Source: Geminocystis sp050753365 (GTDB taxonomy: Bacteria; Cyanobacteriota; Cyanobacteriia; Cyanobacteriales; Cyanobacteriaceae). Taken from it: DNA of 32,014 bases. The position numbers and the translations under genes are program-made. The notes beneath the pieces were generated by a model, which worked only from the letters and a program-made list of their open reading frames with translations, had not been told where the DNA came from and made no database searches. Location of the stretch: positions 1 to 32,014 of the forward strand of contig NZ_JBLZFY010000047.1 of the NCBI RefSeq assembly GCF_050753365.1. The letters are read 5' to 3'. This document shows positions 7,624 through 15,010 of the stretch, in pieces (position 1 is the stretch's first letter; every line of letters begins with the position of its first letter).

Positions 7624-7896
7624 TTAAGAAGCAGGTGTTGCTTCTACAGCATAAACACTAACTTTTTTACGACTAGCGGTTTTATACTCAAATGTAACAA
7701 TACCTTCGATTAAAGCGAAAAGAGTATCATCTTTGCCGATACCAACATTGTTACCCGGATAGATTTTAGTGCCACGTTGACGAACTAAAATGTTACCAGC
7801 TTTAACTAATTCACCACCATAACGTTTTACGCCTAAGCGTTTAGAATTAGAGTCTCTTCCGTTTCTAGTACTACCTGTACCTTTCTTATGTGCCAT
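7624..7896 (-). CDS. rpmA: 50S ribosomal protein L27
   Basis: Large-subunit protein whose N-terminal tail reaches the peptidyl-transferase centre. The 90 residues start MAHKKGTGSTRNGRDSN and include GVKRYGGELVKAGNILVRQR, diagnostic of L27. There is no Firmicutes-type N-terminal extension needing cleavage. A strong AAGGAG site precedes the ATG. It follows rplU on the minus strand with a 54-bp gap, the standard rplU-rpmA order. Confidence 0.98.
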   Translation of the reverse strand: MAHKKGTGSTRNGRDSNSKRLGVKRYGGELVKAGNILVRQRGTKIYPGNNVGIGKDDTLFALIEGIVTFEYKTASRKKVSVYAVEATPAS

Positions 7897-7950
7897 TAAT
7901 TTTTACTCCTTGTTAATTTATTATATATATTAAATATATTTTCCTTAATC

Positions 7951-8328
7951 TTATACCTCAACGGCAACCTCTGTTTCTACCGTAGGGATAGATTCTTGTG
8001 CTAACACATTATCTCCTAAACTGATAGAGTTAATCAAGAAACGGCTTAATTCTTGTCTATGTCCTCTTTTTTTACGGGTTTTCTTTTTGGGTTTCATTTT
8101 ATATACGATAACCTTTTTACCCCGACGATGACCGATAATTGTACCGCTAACGCTACCATTTTCAATATAAGGTTGTCCTACATGAATTTGATCTTCATGA
8201 TGAATTAATAACACTTTATCAATGCTTAATTCACCGTCTAATTCTACATCAATTCGATCGACATCATAAAATCTACCGGCTTCAACTTTAAGTTGTTTAC
8301 CACAGATTTCGATTACTGCGTAAGTCAT
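7951..8328 (-). CDS. rplU: 50S ribosomal protein L21
   Basis: Binds 23S rRNA in the large subunit. It has 125 residues from MTYAVIEICGKQLKVEAGRF to the acidic tail. KKTRKKRGHRQ (about 83-93) is the L21 RNA-binding signature. The reading frame is open further upstream, but the start at 8328 is chosen because AAGGAAATTAATATG gives a good ribosome site there and because a consensus promoter lies inside the upstream open stretch (8422-8451). It heads the rplU-rpmA operon. Confidence 0.97.
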   Translation of the reverse strand: MTYAVIEICGKQLKVEAGRFYDVDRIDVELDGELSIDKVLLIHHEDQIHVGQPYIENGSVSGTIIGHRRGKKVIVYKMKPKKKTRKKRGHRQELSRFLINSISLGDNVLAQESIPTVETEVAVEV

Positions 8329-8356
8329 ATTAATTTCCTTTTTTGATACTGCCGTA

Positions 8357-8391
8357 CAGGTAGCAGGGTTGTTTTCTGCTTCTTTTACCTG
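8357..8391 (-). promoter_or_regulatory. hairpin in the rplU 5' leader
   Basis: In the roughly 85-nt leader between the promoter and the rplU ATG, CAGGTA pairs with TACCTG and an inner GCAG pairs with CTGC, separated by a six-base AAAGAA bulge and a nine-base AAAACAACC loop. Autoregulatory leaders are known for L21 operons in other bacteria. Whether this is a binding site for L21 here is inference. Confidence 0.45.
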
Positions 8392-8421
8392 ATCCGAACA
8401 TGATTTAACACACAATCGTTC

Positions 8422-8451
8422 ATTATAGCTCGATCGAGCTTTTCCTGTCAA
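8422..8451 (-). promoter_or_regulatory. consensus sigma-70 promoter of rplU-rpmA
   Basis: On the minus strand a perfect TTGACA (8446-8451) is separated by 18 bases from a perfect TATAAT (8422-8427). Transcription should start near 8415, giving a leader of about 85 nt. The spacer contains the palindrome GCTCGATCGAGC, a HIP1-like core. The promoter lies just downstream of the preceding small gene, so rplU is transcribed independently. Confidence 0.85.
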
Positions 8452-8473
8452 TACCCTAGTTAGAGATAAAATA

Positions 8474-8725
8474 CTAAATTTCTGACTCAATTTGACTTAT
8501 GGGAATAAAGTTTTCCCATGGTAATAAAATGGGTTTTTTTGTAAATAATAATTGCCCTCTATGGGTAGTTCGATCGATCGCTACCCCTATGGGAGGTTTC
8601 ACTAACTTAACATGAAAATAACAATAGGTTTGATATATATTTCTAGCAGATTTTAGGATATTAGGGTCTAACAAATCAGGTACTCCTTTTGTCACCTTGT
8701 TACCATTGCTAATACTATGATTCAT
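8474..8725 (-). CDS. conserved-looking small protein of unknown function
   Basis: An 83-residue protein starting MNHSISNGNKVTKGVPDLLD. This start is preferred over an in-frame ATG 15 bases upstream because AGGAGG lies four bases before it. The body is soluble, with DLLDPNILKSARNIYQTYCY (about 17-36) and a Pro/Gly segment (LVKPPIGVAID), and no membrane helix or known motif. The family is not recognised. It ends 22 bp before the rplU promoter on the same strand. The excellent ribosome site and the cyanobacterial codon pattern support a real gene. Confidence 0.6.
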   Translation of the reverse strand: MNHSISNGNKVTKGVPDLLDPNILKSARNIYQTYCYFHVKLVKPPIGVAIDRTTHRGQLLFTKKPILLPWENFIPISQIESEI

Positions 8726-8942
8726 GTTTCCTCCTCTCATGTTTCTGAATTTACTTTTCTTGACTAACTATTATAAGTAACTCAGGAAAATTAGAGATTA
8801 TATATTTTATTTTCGACTAATTTAAGATTTCGATAGTAAACGAGAATTTGTATCAAAAAAAAACAAAAATTAATAGTTGAAAAGCACAAAATCGGTTATG
8901 TTGTAATTTTAGGCATCGTTTGTAGATAAGTAAACTTTATAT

Positions 8943-10916
8943 ATGACACAACCCACGATCGAATCTATTTTAAAAGAAAAACGTACTTTTAGCCCCCCTG
9001 CTGATTTTTCACAACAAGCTCATATTACAAATTGGAAAGAATATCAAGCACTATATCAACGTTCTATTGAGAATCCTACTGCTTTTTGGGAAGAACTAGC
9101 CAATAAAGAACTACATTGGTTTAAAGCATGGGATCAAGTTTTAGACTGGAGTAACCCTCCTTTTGCGAAGTGGTTTACCAATGGAAAGATAAATATTTCT
9201 TATAATTGTCTCGATCGACATCTGACAACTTGGAGACGCAACAAAGCCGCTATTATTTGGGAAGGCGAACCGGGGGATAGCCGTACTTTAACTTATGCTC
9301 AACTCCATCGGGAAGTGTGTCAATTTGCCAATGTGATGAAGCAATTAGGGGTGAAAAAAGGTGATGTGGTAGCAATTTATATGCCCATGATTCCTGAGAG
9401 TGCCATCGCCATGTTAGCTTGTGCCAGAATTGGGGCGGTGCATAGTGTCGTATTTGGAGGCTTTAGTGCAGAAGCCTTGAGAGATAGAATTAACGCCGCT
9501 CAAGCTAAATTAGTGGTTACTGCTGATGGTGGTTTCCGTAAAGATAAAGTTGTAGCCCTTAAAAGTCAAGTGGACAGTGCGATCGAACATAATCAAGCCC
9601 CTAGTGTCCAAAACGTGTTAGTGGTACAACGCACCAAAGAAAAAGTACACATGGAAGCTGGTAGAGATCATTGGTGGCATGACTTACAAGCAGGAGTATC
9701 TGCCCATTGCGAAGCAGAAATGATGGATAGTGAAGATATGCTATTTATTCTCTACACCAGTGGCAGTACTGGTAAACCGAAAGGAGTCGTCCACACTACG
9801 GGGGGGTATAATCTTTACTCTCACATGACAACTAAGTGGATTTTTGATCTTCGTGACGATGATGTTTATTGGTGTACTGCTGATGTGGGTTGGATTACAG
9901 GGCATAGTTACATCGTTTATGGACCTCTTTCTAACGGTGCTACTACTGTTATGTATGAAGGAGTACCTCGTCCTTCTAATCTGGGTTGTTTTTGGGATGT
10001 AATCGAGAAATACGGCGTAAATATTTTTTACACTGCCCCTACTGCGATTCGTGCCTTTATTAAAATGGGTGAACATCATCCTAACGCCCGTGATTTATCA
10101 TCTTTAAGACTTTTAGGCACTGTGGGCGAACCCATTAACCCAGAGGCTTGGATGTGGTATCATAAGGTGATAGGCAAGGAAAAATGCCCCATAGTCGATA
10201 CATGGTGGCAAACAGAAACAGGAGGGGTTATGATTACTCCTTTACCCGGTGCAACACCGACAAAACCCGGTTCAGCTACCCATCCTTTTCCCGGTATTAT
10301 GGCGGATATTGTGGACTTAGACGGTAATCCCGTAGGAGATAACGAGGGGGGTTATCTGGTAATTAAGCATCCTTGGCCCGGTATGATGCGTACAGTATAT
10401 GGTGAGCCCGATCGATTCCGTAATACTTATTGGGAGCATATTGCACCAAAAGATGGACAGTACTTGTACTTTGCAGGAGATGGTGCGAGACGGGATGAAG
10501 ACGGTTATTTCTGGGTAATGGGGCGTGTGGACGATGTGATTAACGTGTCTGGGCATCGTTTAGGTACGATGGAGGTAGAATCGGCTCTTGTTTCTCATCC
10601 TGCCGTAGCAGAAGCCGCCGTTGTAGGTAAACCAGACGAGGTAAAAGGGGAAGATATTTGTGCCTTTGTCACCCTTGAAGGTGATTTCACCCCTAGCGAT
10701 GAGTTGGCAAATGAGCTTAAAGCCCATGTAGTTCAAGAAATCGGTGCGATCGCTCGTCCTGCAGACATCAGATTTACCGAGGGAATGCCGAAAACTCGAT
10801 CGGGTAAAATTATGCGTCGATTGTTGCGTAGTTTAGCTTCTGGGCAAGAGATTGCAGGGGATACTTCCACTTTAGAAGATCGAAGCGTCTTAGACAAATT
10901 GAGAGAAGGGGCATAA
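8943..10916 (+). CDS. acs: acetyl-coenzyme A synthetase
   Basis: Converts acetate, ATP and CoA to acetyl-CoA through an acetyl-AMP intermediate. The 657 residues match the family. The adenylation P-loop YTSGSTGKPKGVVH is near residues 270-283, the ATP-binding DTWWQTETGG segment is present, and the C-terminal PKTRSGKIMRR carries the conserved, acetylatable lysine (K622). The N-terminal AcAS domain (LHWFKAWDQVLDWSNPPFAK) is intact. Monocistronic, with a hairpin terminator at 10930. The last ten codons have a diverged second copy at 11713, beyond the PIN toxin pair. Confidence 0.97.
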   Translation: MTQPTIESILKEKRTFSPPADFSQQAHITNWKEYQALYQRSIENPTAFWEELANKELHWFKAWDQVLDWSNPPFAKWFTNGKINISYNCLDRHLTTWRRNKAAIIWEGEPGDSRTLTYAQLHREVCQFANVMKQLGVKKGDVVAIYMPMIPESAIAMLACARIGAVHSVVFGGFSAEALRDRINAAQAKLVVTADGGFRKDKVVALKSQVDSAIEHNQAPSVQNVLVVQRTKEKVHMEAGRDHWWHDLQAGVSAHCEAEMMDSEDMLFILYTSGSTGKPKGVVHTTGGYNLYSHMTTKWIFDLRDDDVYWCTADVGWITGHSYIVYGPLSNGATTVMYEGVPRPSNLGCFWDVIEKYGVNIFYTAPTAIRAFIKMGEHHPNARDLSSLRLLGTVGEPINPEAWMWYHKVIGKEKCPIVDTWWQTETGGVMITPLPGATPTKPGSATHPFPGIMADIVDLDGNPVGDNEGGYLVIKHPWPGMMRTVYGEPDRFRNTYWEHIAPKDGQYLYFAGDGARRDEDGYFWVMGRVDDVINVSGHRLGTMEVESALVSHPAVAEAAVVGKPDEVKGEDICAFVTLEGDFTPSDELANELKAHVVQEIGAIARPADIRFTEGMPKTRSGKIMRRLLRSLASGQEIAGDTSTLEDRSVLDKLREGA

Positions 10917-10929
10917 ACAATAAAATCGT

Positions 10930-10951
10930 GGTGGATTTATTTCCACCTTTT
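10930..10951 (+). terminator. probable terminator of acs
   Basis: GGTGGA and TCCACC form a 6-bp stem around a six-base loop, followed by TTTT. It lies 13 bases after the acs stop. The T-run is short, so termination may be partial. Confidence 0.5.
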
Positions 10952-11006
10952 GAGAAAAAAAAGTTCATATTTAACAATAAAAAATAAGTAAAGTTAACAA
11001 AAATTT

Positions 11007-11480
11007 GTGAAGGAAAAAGTTTATTTAGAAACTAGCTTCTTTGGTTATTTAACTGCTCGATTAAGTAAAAATTTAATAGTCATGGCAAATGCAGAAATAA
11101 CAAAAAGATGGTGGAATAAAAGAAAAGATAAATTTGCTCTTTATATTTCTCAAGTTGTAATTGATGAAGTTCAAAAAGGAGATCAAGAAATGGCAATTAA
11201 AAGAAGGGAAATGCAAAAAAATATTCCTATTCTTCGACTCAATGAAGAAGTCAAAATTTTAGCATTAGAATTTCTCCAACAAAGTAATTTACCGCCTAAA
11301 GCCTCAGATGATGCAATTCATATTGCTGTAGCGACAATTCACAATATAGATTATTTGCTAACATGGAATTGTAAACATATTGCTAATGCTCAAATTCAAA
11401 AAAAATTAGCTCAAATATCAGCTAGTTTTGGCTATAAATTACCGACAATTTGTACACCTTATGAATTAATGGAAGATTAA
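11007..11480 (+). CDS. PIN-domain protein, probable type II toxin (VapC-like)
   Basis: 157 residues from a GTG start; an in-frame TAA 12 bases upstream excludes a longer form. KVYLETSFFGYLTARLSKNL at the N-terminus places the first acidic residue as E8 (ET rather than the DT/DS of classical VapC), as in a cyanobacterial PIN subfamily. Further acidic positions are E54 in VIDEVQKGD and D101-D102 in ASDDAIHIA, followed by YLLTWNCKHIAN. The small gene immediately downstream (three-base gap) is the likely antitoxin, so the order is toxin first. The pair is flanked by two versions of the acs 3' end. Confidence 0.8.
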   Translation: MKEKVYLETSFFGYLTARLSKNLIVMANAEITKRWWNKRKDKFALYISQVVIDEVQKGDQEMAIKRREMQKNIPILRLNEEVKILALEFLQQSNLPPKASDDAIHIAVATIHNIDYLLTWNCKHIANAQIQKKLAQISASFGYKLPTICTPYELMED

Positions 11481-11483
11481 CAA

Positions 11484-11681
11484 ATGCAACAAGATGATAT
11501 TATACAAGATGAAATAATGACAGAATTAATGAAAATTAGGGAAGAACACGCTAAGTCATTTAATTATGATTTTGAGGCAATATTTGAAGATTGGCAAAAA
11601 AAACAACAGATTAATGAAAGTCAATTAATTTCTTTTTCTAATAAACCTAATAATGAAAAAATTGTTTTTAAAAATAGCTAA
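11484..11681 (+). CDS. probable antitoxin of the upstream PIN toxin
   Basis: A 65-residue acidic protein: MQQDDIIQDEIMTELMKIRE, then a segment with FNYDFEAIFEDWQKKQQ, and a tail with SFSNKPNN. Short proteins with 'IREEHAKSFNYD' followed by 'SFSxKP' are common beside this class of PIN genes in cyanobacteria. It is coupled to the toxin with a three-base gap. No DNA-binding motif is obvious. Its function is inferred from position and size. Confidence 0.65.
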   Translation: MQQDDIIQDEIMTELMKIREEHAKSFNYDFEAIFEDWQKKQQINESQLISFSNKPNNEKIVFKNS

Positions 11682-11712
11682 TTGAAATTTTACAGTGATA
11701 AAAGAAGTTGAT

Positions 11713-11742
11713 GTCTCAGATAAATTAAGAGAAGGGGTTTAA
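11713..11742 (+). pseudogene. remnant of an acs 3' end
   Basis: These 30 bases match the last ten codons of acs (10887-10916) at 25 of 30 positions and read V-S-D-K-L-R-E-G-V-stop against V-L-D-K-L-R-E-G-A-stop in acs. The differences are mostly at third codon positions. The remnant lies 826 bp downstream of the original, just past the toxin-antitoxin pair. It suggests that the pair entered next to or within an acs end, or replaced part of a second acs copy. Confidence 0.5.
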
Positions 11743-11870
11743 GCTATTATAATCCTGGGCAATTACTTACATCGAACTGAGGTAAGCATAGCTTAAAATT
11801 TCTTGGTTAAAATAACCCTGATTGCGTAACTACAGACAAAAAATACTCAAAATTTTTGTGCAATCAATTT

Positions 11871-13106
11871 TTATCGGATAAATAATAAAACGCTTTGCAG
11901 AATACCGATAATAAAACCTAAAAATCCGCCTAAATTAACGATCGCCTGTAACTCACTTTTGACTATACTTTGGGTAGCCTCCTCCAAGTTTTCGGGGGTA
12001 GTTGCTTTAATTCTATCAATAATTACTTGATCGATCGATAAAATCGGGATAGCTTCAGCGACAATTTTTTCTAAATCTTCTTCTAAATAACGCTCTAAAA
12101 TTAGGGCTAATTCTTCACTAATTAAACCTAAAGAAGTCGTGACGACACTGGAAGCCTGTAAACGATTAATAATTAAGATTGAGACTTTATCCCACTCGAT
12201 CGAATTACTAAATTCGTGTAGAAAATTTGCTCCTTTTTCTTGAATATAATCTCTTACCGCTTTATTGGTTGTTTGTCGTAATTGGTTAACCGTAGCAACG
12301 GGTAAATTTTGTAAAGAAAAACTCAAAAAAAACTCTTTTAATCTATTTCTAATTTCTAAGGATAATAGTAATTCTTTAATTCTGGTATTAGCGATTTCTT
12401 TTTCATCTAAACAAAAAGTTCGCAGACGACTTAAGGCATTTTTAACACCGAATAAGTTAGCTACTACCCAATAAGTACCACTGGTTTTTTCTCGGAAGCC
12501 CTCATCAATAACATTGATATTTCGATCGCTCAAAAAATTAATCAAAGCTAAACGTAATAAATCGGGAGCAAAAATTACTTGCAATAACCAGTCAGATAGT
12601 TGTCTAGCTTGAACTTCCGTTAATTTAAACTCTAGTAAGATTCGATCGAATATTTGATCTATTTGTGTTTGTAAAAACTCATCTTTTCTAGTAATTACTT
12701 TTAACAATTTAGGTAAAGAATCACCGAATAAATCTCTTAAAATATCTGCTAAAATTTTTGCAGTTTTTTGTTCTTTATCCTCTTTAATTTGTTTAAAAGC
12801 TAACTTTAATAACCATAAAATTGCCCCTTGAACTCTCTCCGTCTGCAACAATCTTTTTGCCAATTTTTGCAACTCATCGGGAGTTAATAACGAACCCATA
12901 ATCGTATCAGAAACCCTTTTAGCTAACCTTTCTTGATTACGAGGAATTAACCCCGGCGTAAAAGGTAATTGTTTCTGAAAAAGATATAAAGGTTTATAAG
13001 GGCGAAATAGCATTTTAATCGCTAAATCGTTGGTAAAATATCCAATAATTGAACCTGCGACAGGGGGAATAATTATTTGCCACCAATTACTAAATTCTAT
13101 GGGCAT
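11871..13106 (-). CDS. DUF445 family membrane protein
   Basis: 411 residues. The N-terminus WWQIIIPPVAGSIIGYFTND is a membrane helix followed by LAIKMLFRPYKPLYL, and the C-terminus (about 389-410, GGFLGFIIGILQSVLLFI) is a second helix. Between them lies a long amphipathic region rich in LL, KE and R residues. This is the DUF445/YheB pattern: two terminal membrane segments and a large, probably cytoplasmic helical domain. The family is widespread and conserved in cyanobacteria, but its role is not established. It is followed on the same strand only by distant genes, so it probably forms its own unit or a loose pair with menG upstream (73-bp gap). Confidence 0.85.
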   Translation of the reverse strand: MPIEFSNWWQIIIPPVAGSIIGYFTNDLAIKMLFRPYKPLYLFQKQLPFTPGLIPRNQERLAKRVSDTIMGSLLTPDELQKLAKRLLQTERVQGAILWLLKLAFKQIKEDKEQKTAKILADILRDLFGDSLPKLLKVITRKDEFLQTQIDQIFDRILLEFKLTEVQARQLSDWLLQVIFAPDLLRLALINFLSDRNINVIDEGFREKTSGTYWVVANLFGVKNALSRLRTFCLDEKEIANTRIKELLLSLEIRNRLKEFFLSFSLQNLPVATVNQLRQTTNKAVRDYIQEKGANFLHEFSNSIEWDKVSILIINRLQASSVVTTSLGLISEELALILERYLEEDLEKIVAEAIPILSIDQVIIDRIKATTPENLEEATQSIVKSELQAIVNLGGFLGFIIGILQSVLLFIR

Positions 13107-13179
13107 TATCAGTAATTAACAATAAAGAATTTAACTATCAGCTATCAGCAGTCTTTTGATTTTTTGTCCTGAGAAACTG

Positions 13180-13881
13180 CTATTTAGTTAATACTAGAAT
13201 TCCCATTATACCACCTAATAGGGGGTAATGTATAGCATGAGAAAACCCCGCTTCAAAAGCTAAATTTATTTGTTGTTTACCGTTAGGAAAACGCTCTAAA
13301 CTGGGATAAATATACTCATATTCGGCTTTAATATTCAAAAAATCCGCCATTCTCACTACTACGTTATCTAAATACCATTTTTGACTGTTTGCTACCCAAT
13401 CCGCCTCTGGTTTATGAAAATCGAGAATAGCAACTTTGGCGGAAGGTTTCAATACTCGTCTAATTTCCTGTAAGCAACGGGGAATATCGATAACATTTCT
13501 TAAACCATAACCCATCGTGACACTATCAAAGGAGTTATCTTCAAAAGGCAAATCTAACACATTGGCTTCTAACCATTCAATGTCACTGGCTAAAGATTTT
13601 CCAGCTTGTTTCTTTTTTGCTTCTGTTAAAAGTTGACAAGAAAAGTCCACCCCTATCACTTTACCGCCCTTCATCTGTTTTGCGGTAAGAAAGGTTATAT
13701 CACCACTACCACAACATAAATCTAAAGCCAATCCACCATTACGGGGATTACTCCATTTCACTGTCATGGCTTTCCAAATGCGATGGATACCAAAACTTAA
13801 ACCGTCATTCATTTGATCATAAACGGGCGCGATTTGATTAAATAGAGTCTTAACTTCTTCAGATTTAGGCACAAAATTCAT
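13180..13881 (-). CDS. menG: demethylphylloquinone/demethylmenaquinone methyltransferase
   Basis: SAM-dependent C-methyltransferase of the UbiE/MenG family. In cyanobacteria it performs the last methylation of phylloquinone (vitamin K1), the photosystem I cofactor. 233 residues, with the UbiE N-terminal signature FNQIAPVYDQMNDGLSFGIH (14-33), SAM motif I LALDLCCGSGD (51-61), the acidic loop GVDFS, and motif RVLKPSAKVAILDFHKP. Length and motif order match the family, and the start near PKSEEVKTLF is typical. Confidence 0.94.
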   Translation of the reverse strand: MNFVPKSEEVKTLFNQIAPVYDQMNDGLSFGIHRIWKAMTVKWSNPRNGGLALDLCCGSGDITFLTAKQMKGGKVIGVDFSCQLLTEAKKKQAGKSLASDIEWLEANVLDLPFEDNSFDSVTMGYGLRNVIDIPRCLQEIRRVLKPSAKVAILDFHKPEADWVANSQKWYLDNVVVRMADFLNIKAEYEYIYPSLERFPNGKQQINLAFEAGFSHAIHYPLLGGIMGILVLTK

Positions 13882-13956
13882 GGTTTCACAGAAAAAATAA
13901 AATTTTTGGGAAAGTTTCGATCGAAATGGGAAAAAATATGTTATGATAATTTAAGT

Positions 13957-14110
13957 TAGTGTATAGCAACAATTTTCTATTCGCCGTTGCTCATAACTAC
14001 AGTAGCAAAAAATTAAGCCCCGAACGAGATTTTCCCAGAATCAGTTTAATAGTTTAATGTTTTCTCGTTATCTAGGTGGACTAATCATAATGCTACTTAT
14101 TAATTTTTTT
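13957..14110 (+). promoter_or_regulatory. structured leader upstream of the DUF4327 gene
   Basis: A likely extended -10 box (TGTTATGATAAT, 13939-13950) is followed by about 175 nt before the DUF4327 ATG. This stretch can fold into two hairpins: AGCAAC (13965-13970) with GTTGCT (13986-13991), and AACGAGA (14023-14029) with TCTCGTT (14063-14069). No known riboswitch class is recognised. It could be a regulatory leader or a separate small RNA. Confidence 0.4.
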
Positions 14111-14134
14111 ATAGTTTAGTAAAAGTACGAACTT

Positions 14135-14353
14135 ATGCCAACAAAGCAAGTTATTCACCCTATGGTGAAGTTGCAACAAAAAGTATCTTCTCTTGTTAAT
14201 GCCAAAATCCTCCAACCCCATGATAGTATCGGTAAAGTAGCTCTATTATTTGGAAGTGAGTGGTCTTTTTTAAAGTCTGAATTATTAGCCTTCGGTTTCT
14301 CTATGCAAGACCCAGTTAGTGATTTGCTTGTAGTAGAAAACTGGGATGATTAA
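14135..14353 (+). CDS. DUF4327 family protein
   Basis: A 72-residue protein confined to cyanobacteria as far as the family is known. VIHPMVKLQQKVSSLV (6-21), DSIGKVALLFGSEW and GFSMQDPVSDLLVVENWDD at the C-terminus are characteristic. It is soluble, with no signal or membrane helix. The function is unknown. It is transcribed alone, with a long, potentially structured leader, and ends 23 bp before the convergent lepB gene. Confidence 0.75.
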   Translation: MPTKQVIHPMVKLQQKVSSLVNAKILQPHDSIGKVALLFGSEWSFLKSELLAFGFSMQDPVSDLLVVENWDD

Positions 14354-14376
14354 TCTTAACTTTATTTTAGCTTAAT

Positions 14377-14946
14377 TCAGATAATTTTACCCAAATGTTG
14401 AGGAGGCCAAAATGTAAATATGGCTTTCCCGATAATATTTTCTTGAGGTAAAAAACCCCAGATATGAGAATCGTTGCTATTGTTACGGTTATCTCCCATG
14501 ACAAAAACATAGCCTTCGGGTACAGTGACAGGATTTAAGTTATAGTTAGGAGGTTCAAGAATATAATGTTCTTCTAAGGGTTTCTGATTAACATAGACAA
14601 CCCCTTCTTTTACTTCCACCACTTCTCCAGCATGGGCAATAATTCTTTTAATAAATGCTTGATCTCGATCATACCCTAAAACCTGCAATTGAGGGGGAGG
14701 AGTAAATACCACTATATCTCGATCGTGAGGAGGTGTAAAATAATATGATACCTTTTCTACCACTAATCGATCGCCAATAGAAAGAGTGGGAAACATGGAT
14801 TCTGAGGGAATAAAACGAGGTTCAGCGATGAAAATGCGGATCAAAACCGCTAAAATTAAGCCTATAGCCACAATACTGAAATTTTCCTTGATAGATGCCC
14901 AAAAATTAACTTTAGTACCTAATTTATCGCTATTTTCTTTTGTCAT
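14377..14946 (-). CDS. lepB: signal peptidase I
   Basis: Cleaves signal peptides from exported proteins at the plasma or thylakoid membrane. 189 residues from the chosen start MTKENSDKLG. A single N-terminal membrane anchor spans about 23-41 (FSIVAIGLILAVLIRIFI), catalytic Ser50 is in PSESMFPTL, catalytic Lys100 in DQAFIKRIIA, and box E is GDNRNNSNDSHIWGFLP. The frame is open 20 codons further upstream to 15006, but that would leave four bases to the divergent hydrolase ATG, so the inner ATG is preferred. Confidence 0.94.
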   Translation of the reverse strand: MTKENSDKLGTKVNFWASIKENFSIVAIGLILAVLIRIFIAEPRFIPSESMFPTLSIGDRLVVEKVSYYFTPPHDRDIVVFTPPPQLQVLGYDRDQAFIKRIIAHAGEVVEVKEGVVYVNQKPLEEHYILEPPNYNLNPVTVPEGYVFVMGDNRNNSNDSHIWGFLPQENIIGKAIFTFWPPQHLGKII

Positions 14947-15010
14947 GTAATGGGTTAAGAATAGAATGTTGTGATTGCAAAAATTCTGATAACCCTTAAT
15001 ATACAATAAA

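Noticed and set aside
8329..8490. N-terminal extension of rplU (54 extra codons, open frame)
   Set aside because: L21 starts at the conserved MTYAVIE; a consensus promoter and a hairpin lie inside the open stretch, and a good ribosome site precedes the inner ATG.
9741..10556. Minus-strand frames within acs
   Set aside because: They are complementary-strand shadows of a highly conserved gene and lack ribosome sites and family similarity.
11743..11870. Further acs or transposase remnant after the orphan acs tail
   Set aside because: Translated frames show no recognisable family; only a weak CTTAC/GTAAG stem is visible.
14947..15006. Longer N-terminus for signal peptidase I
   Set aside because: It would leave only four bases to the divergent hydrolase start and adds no conserved sequence.
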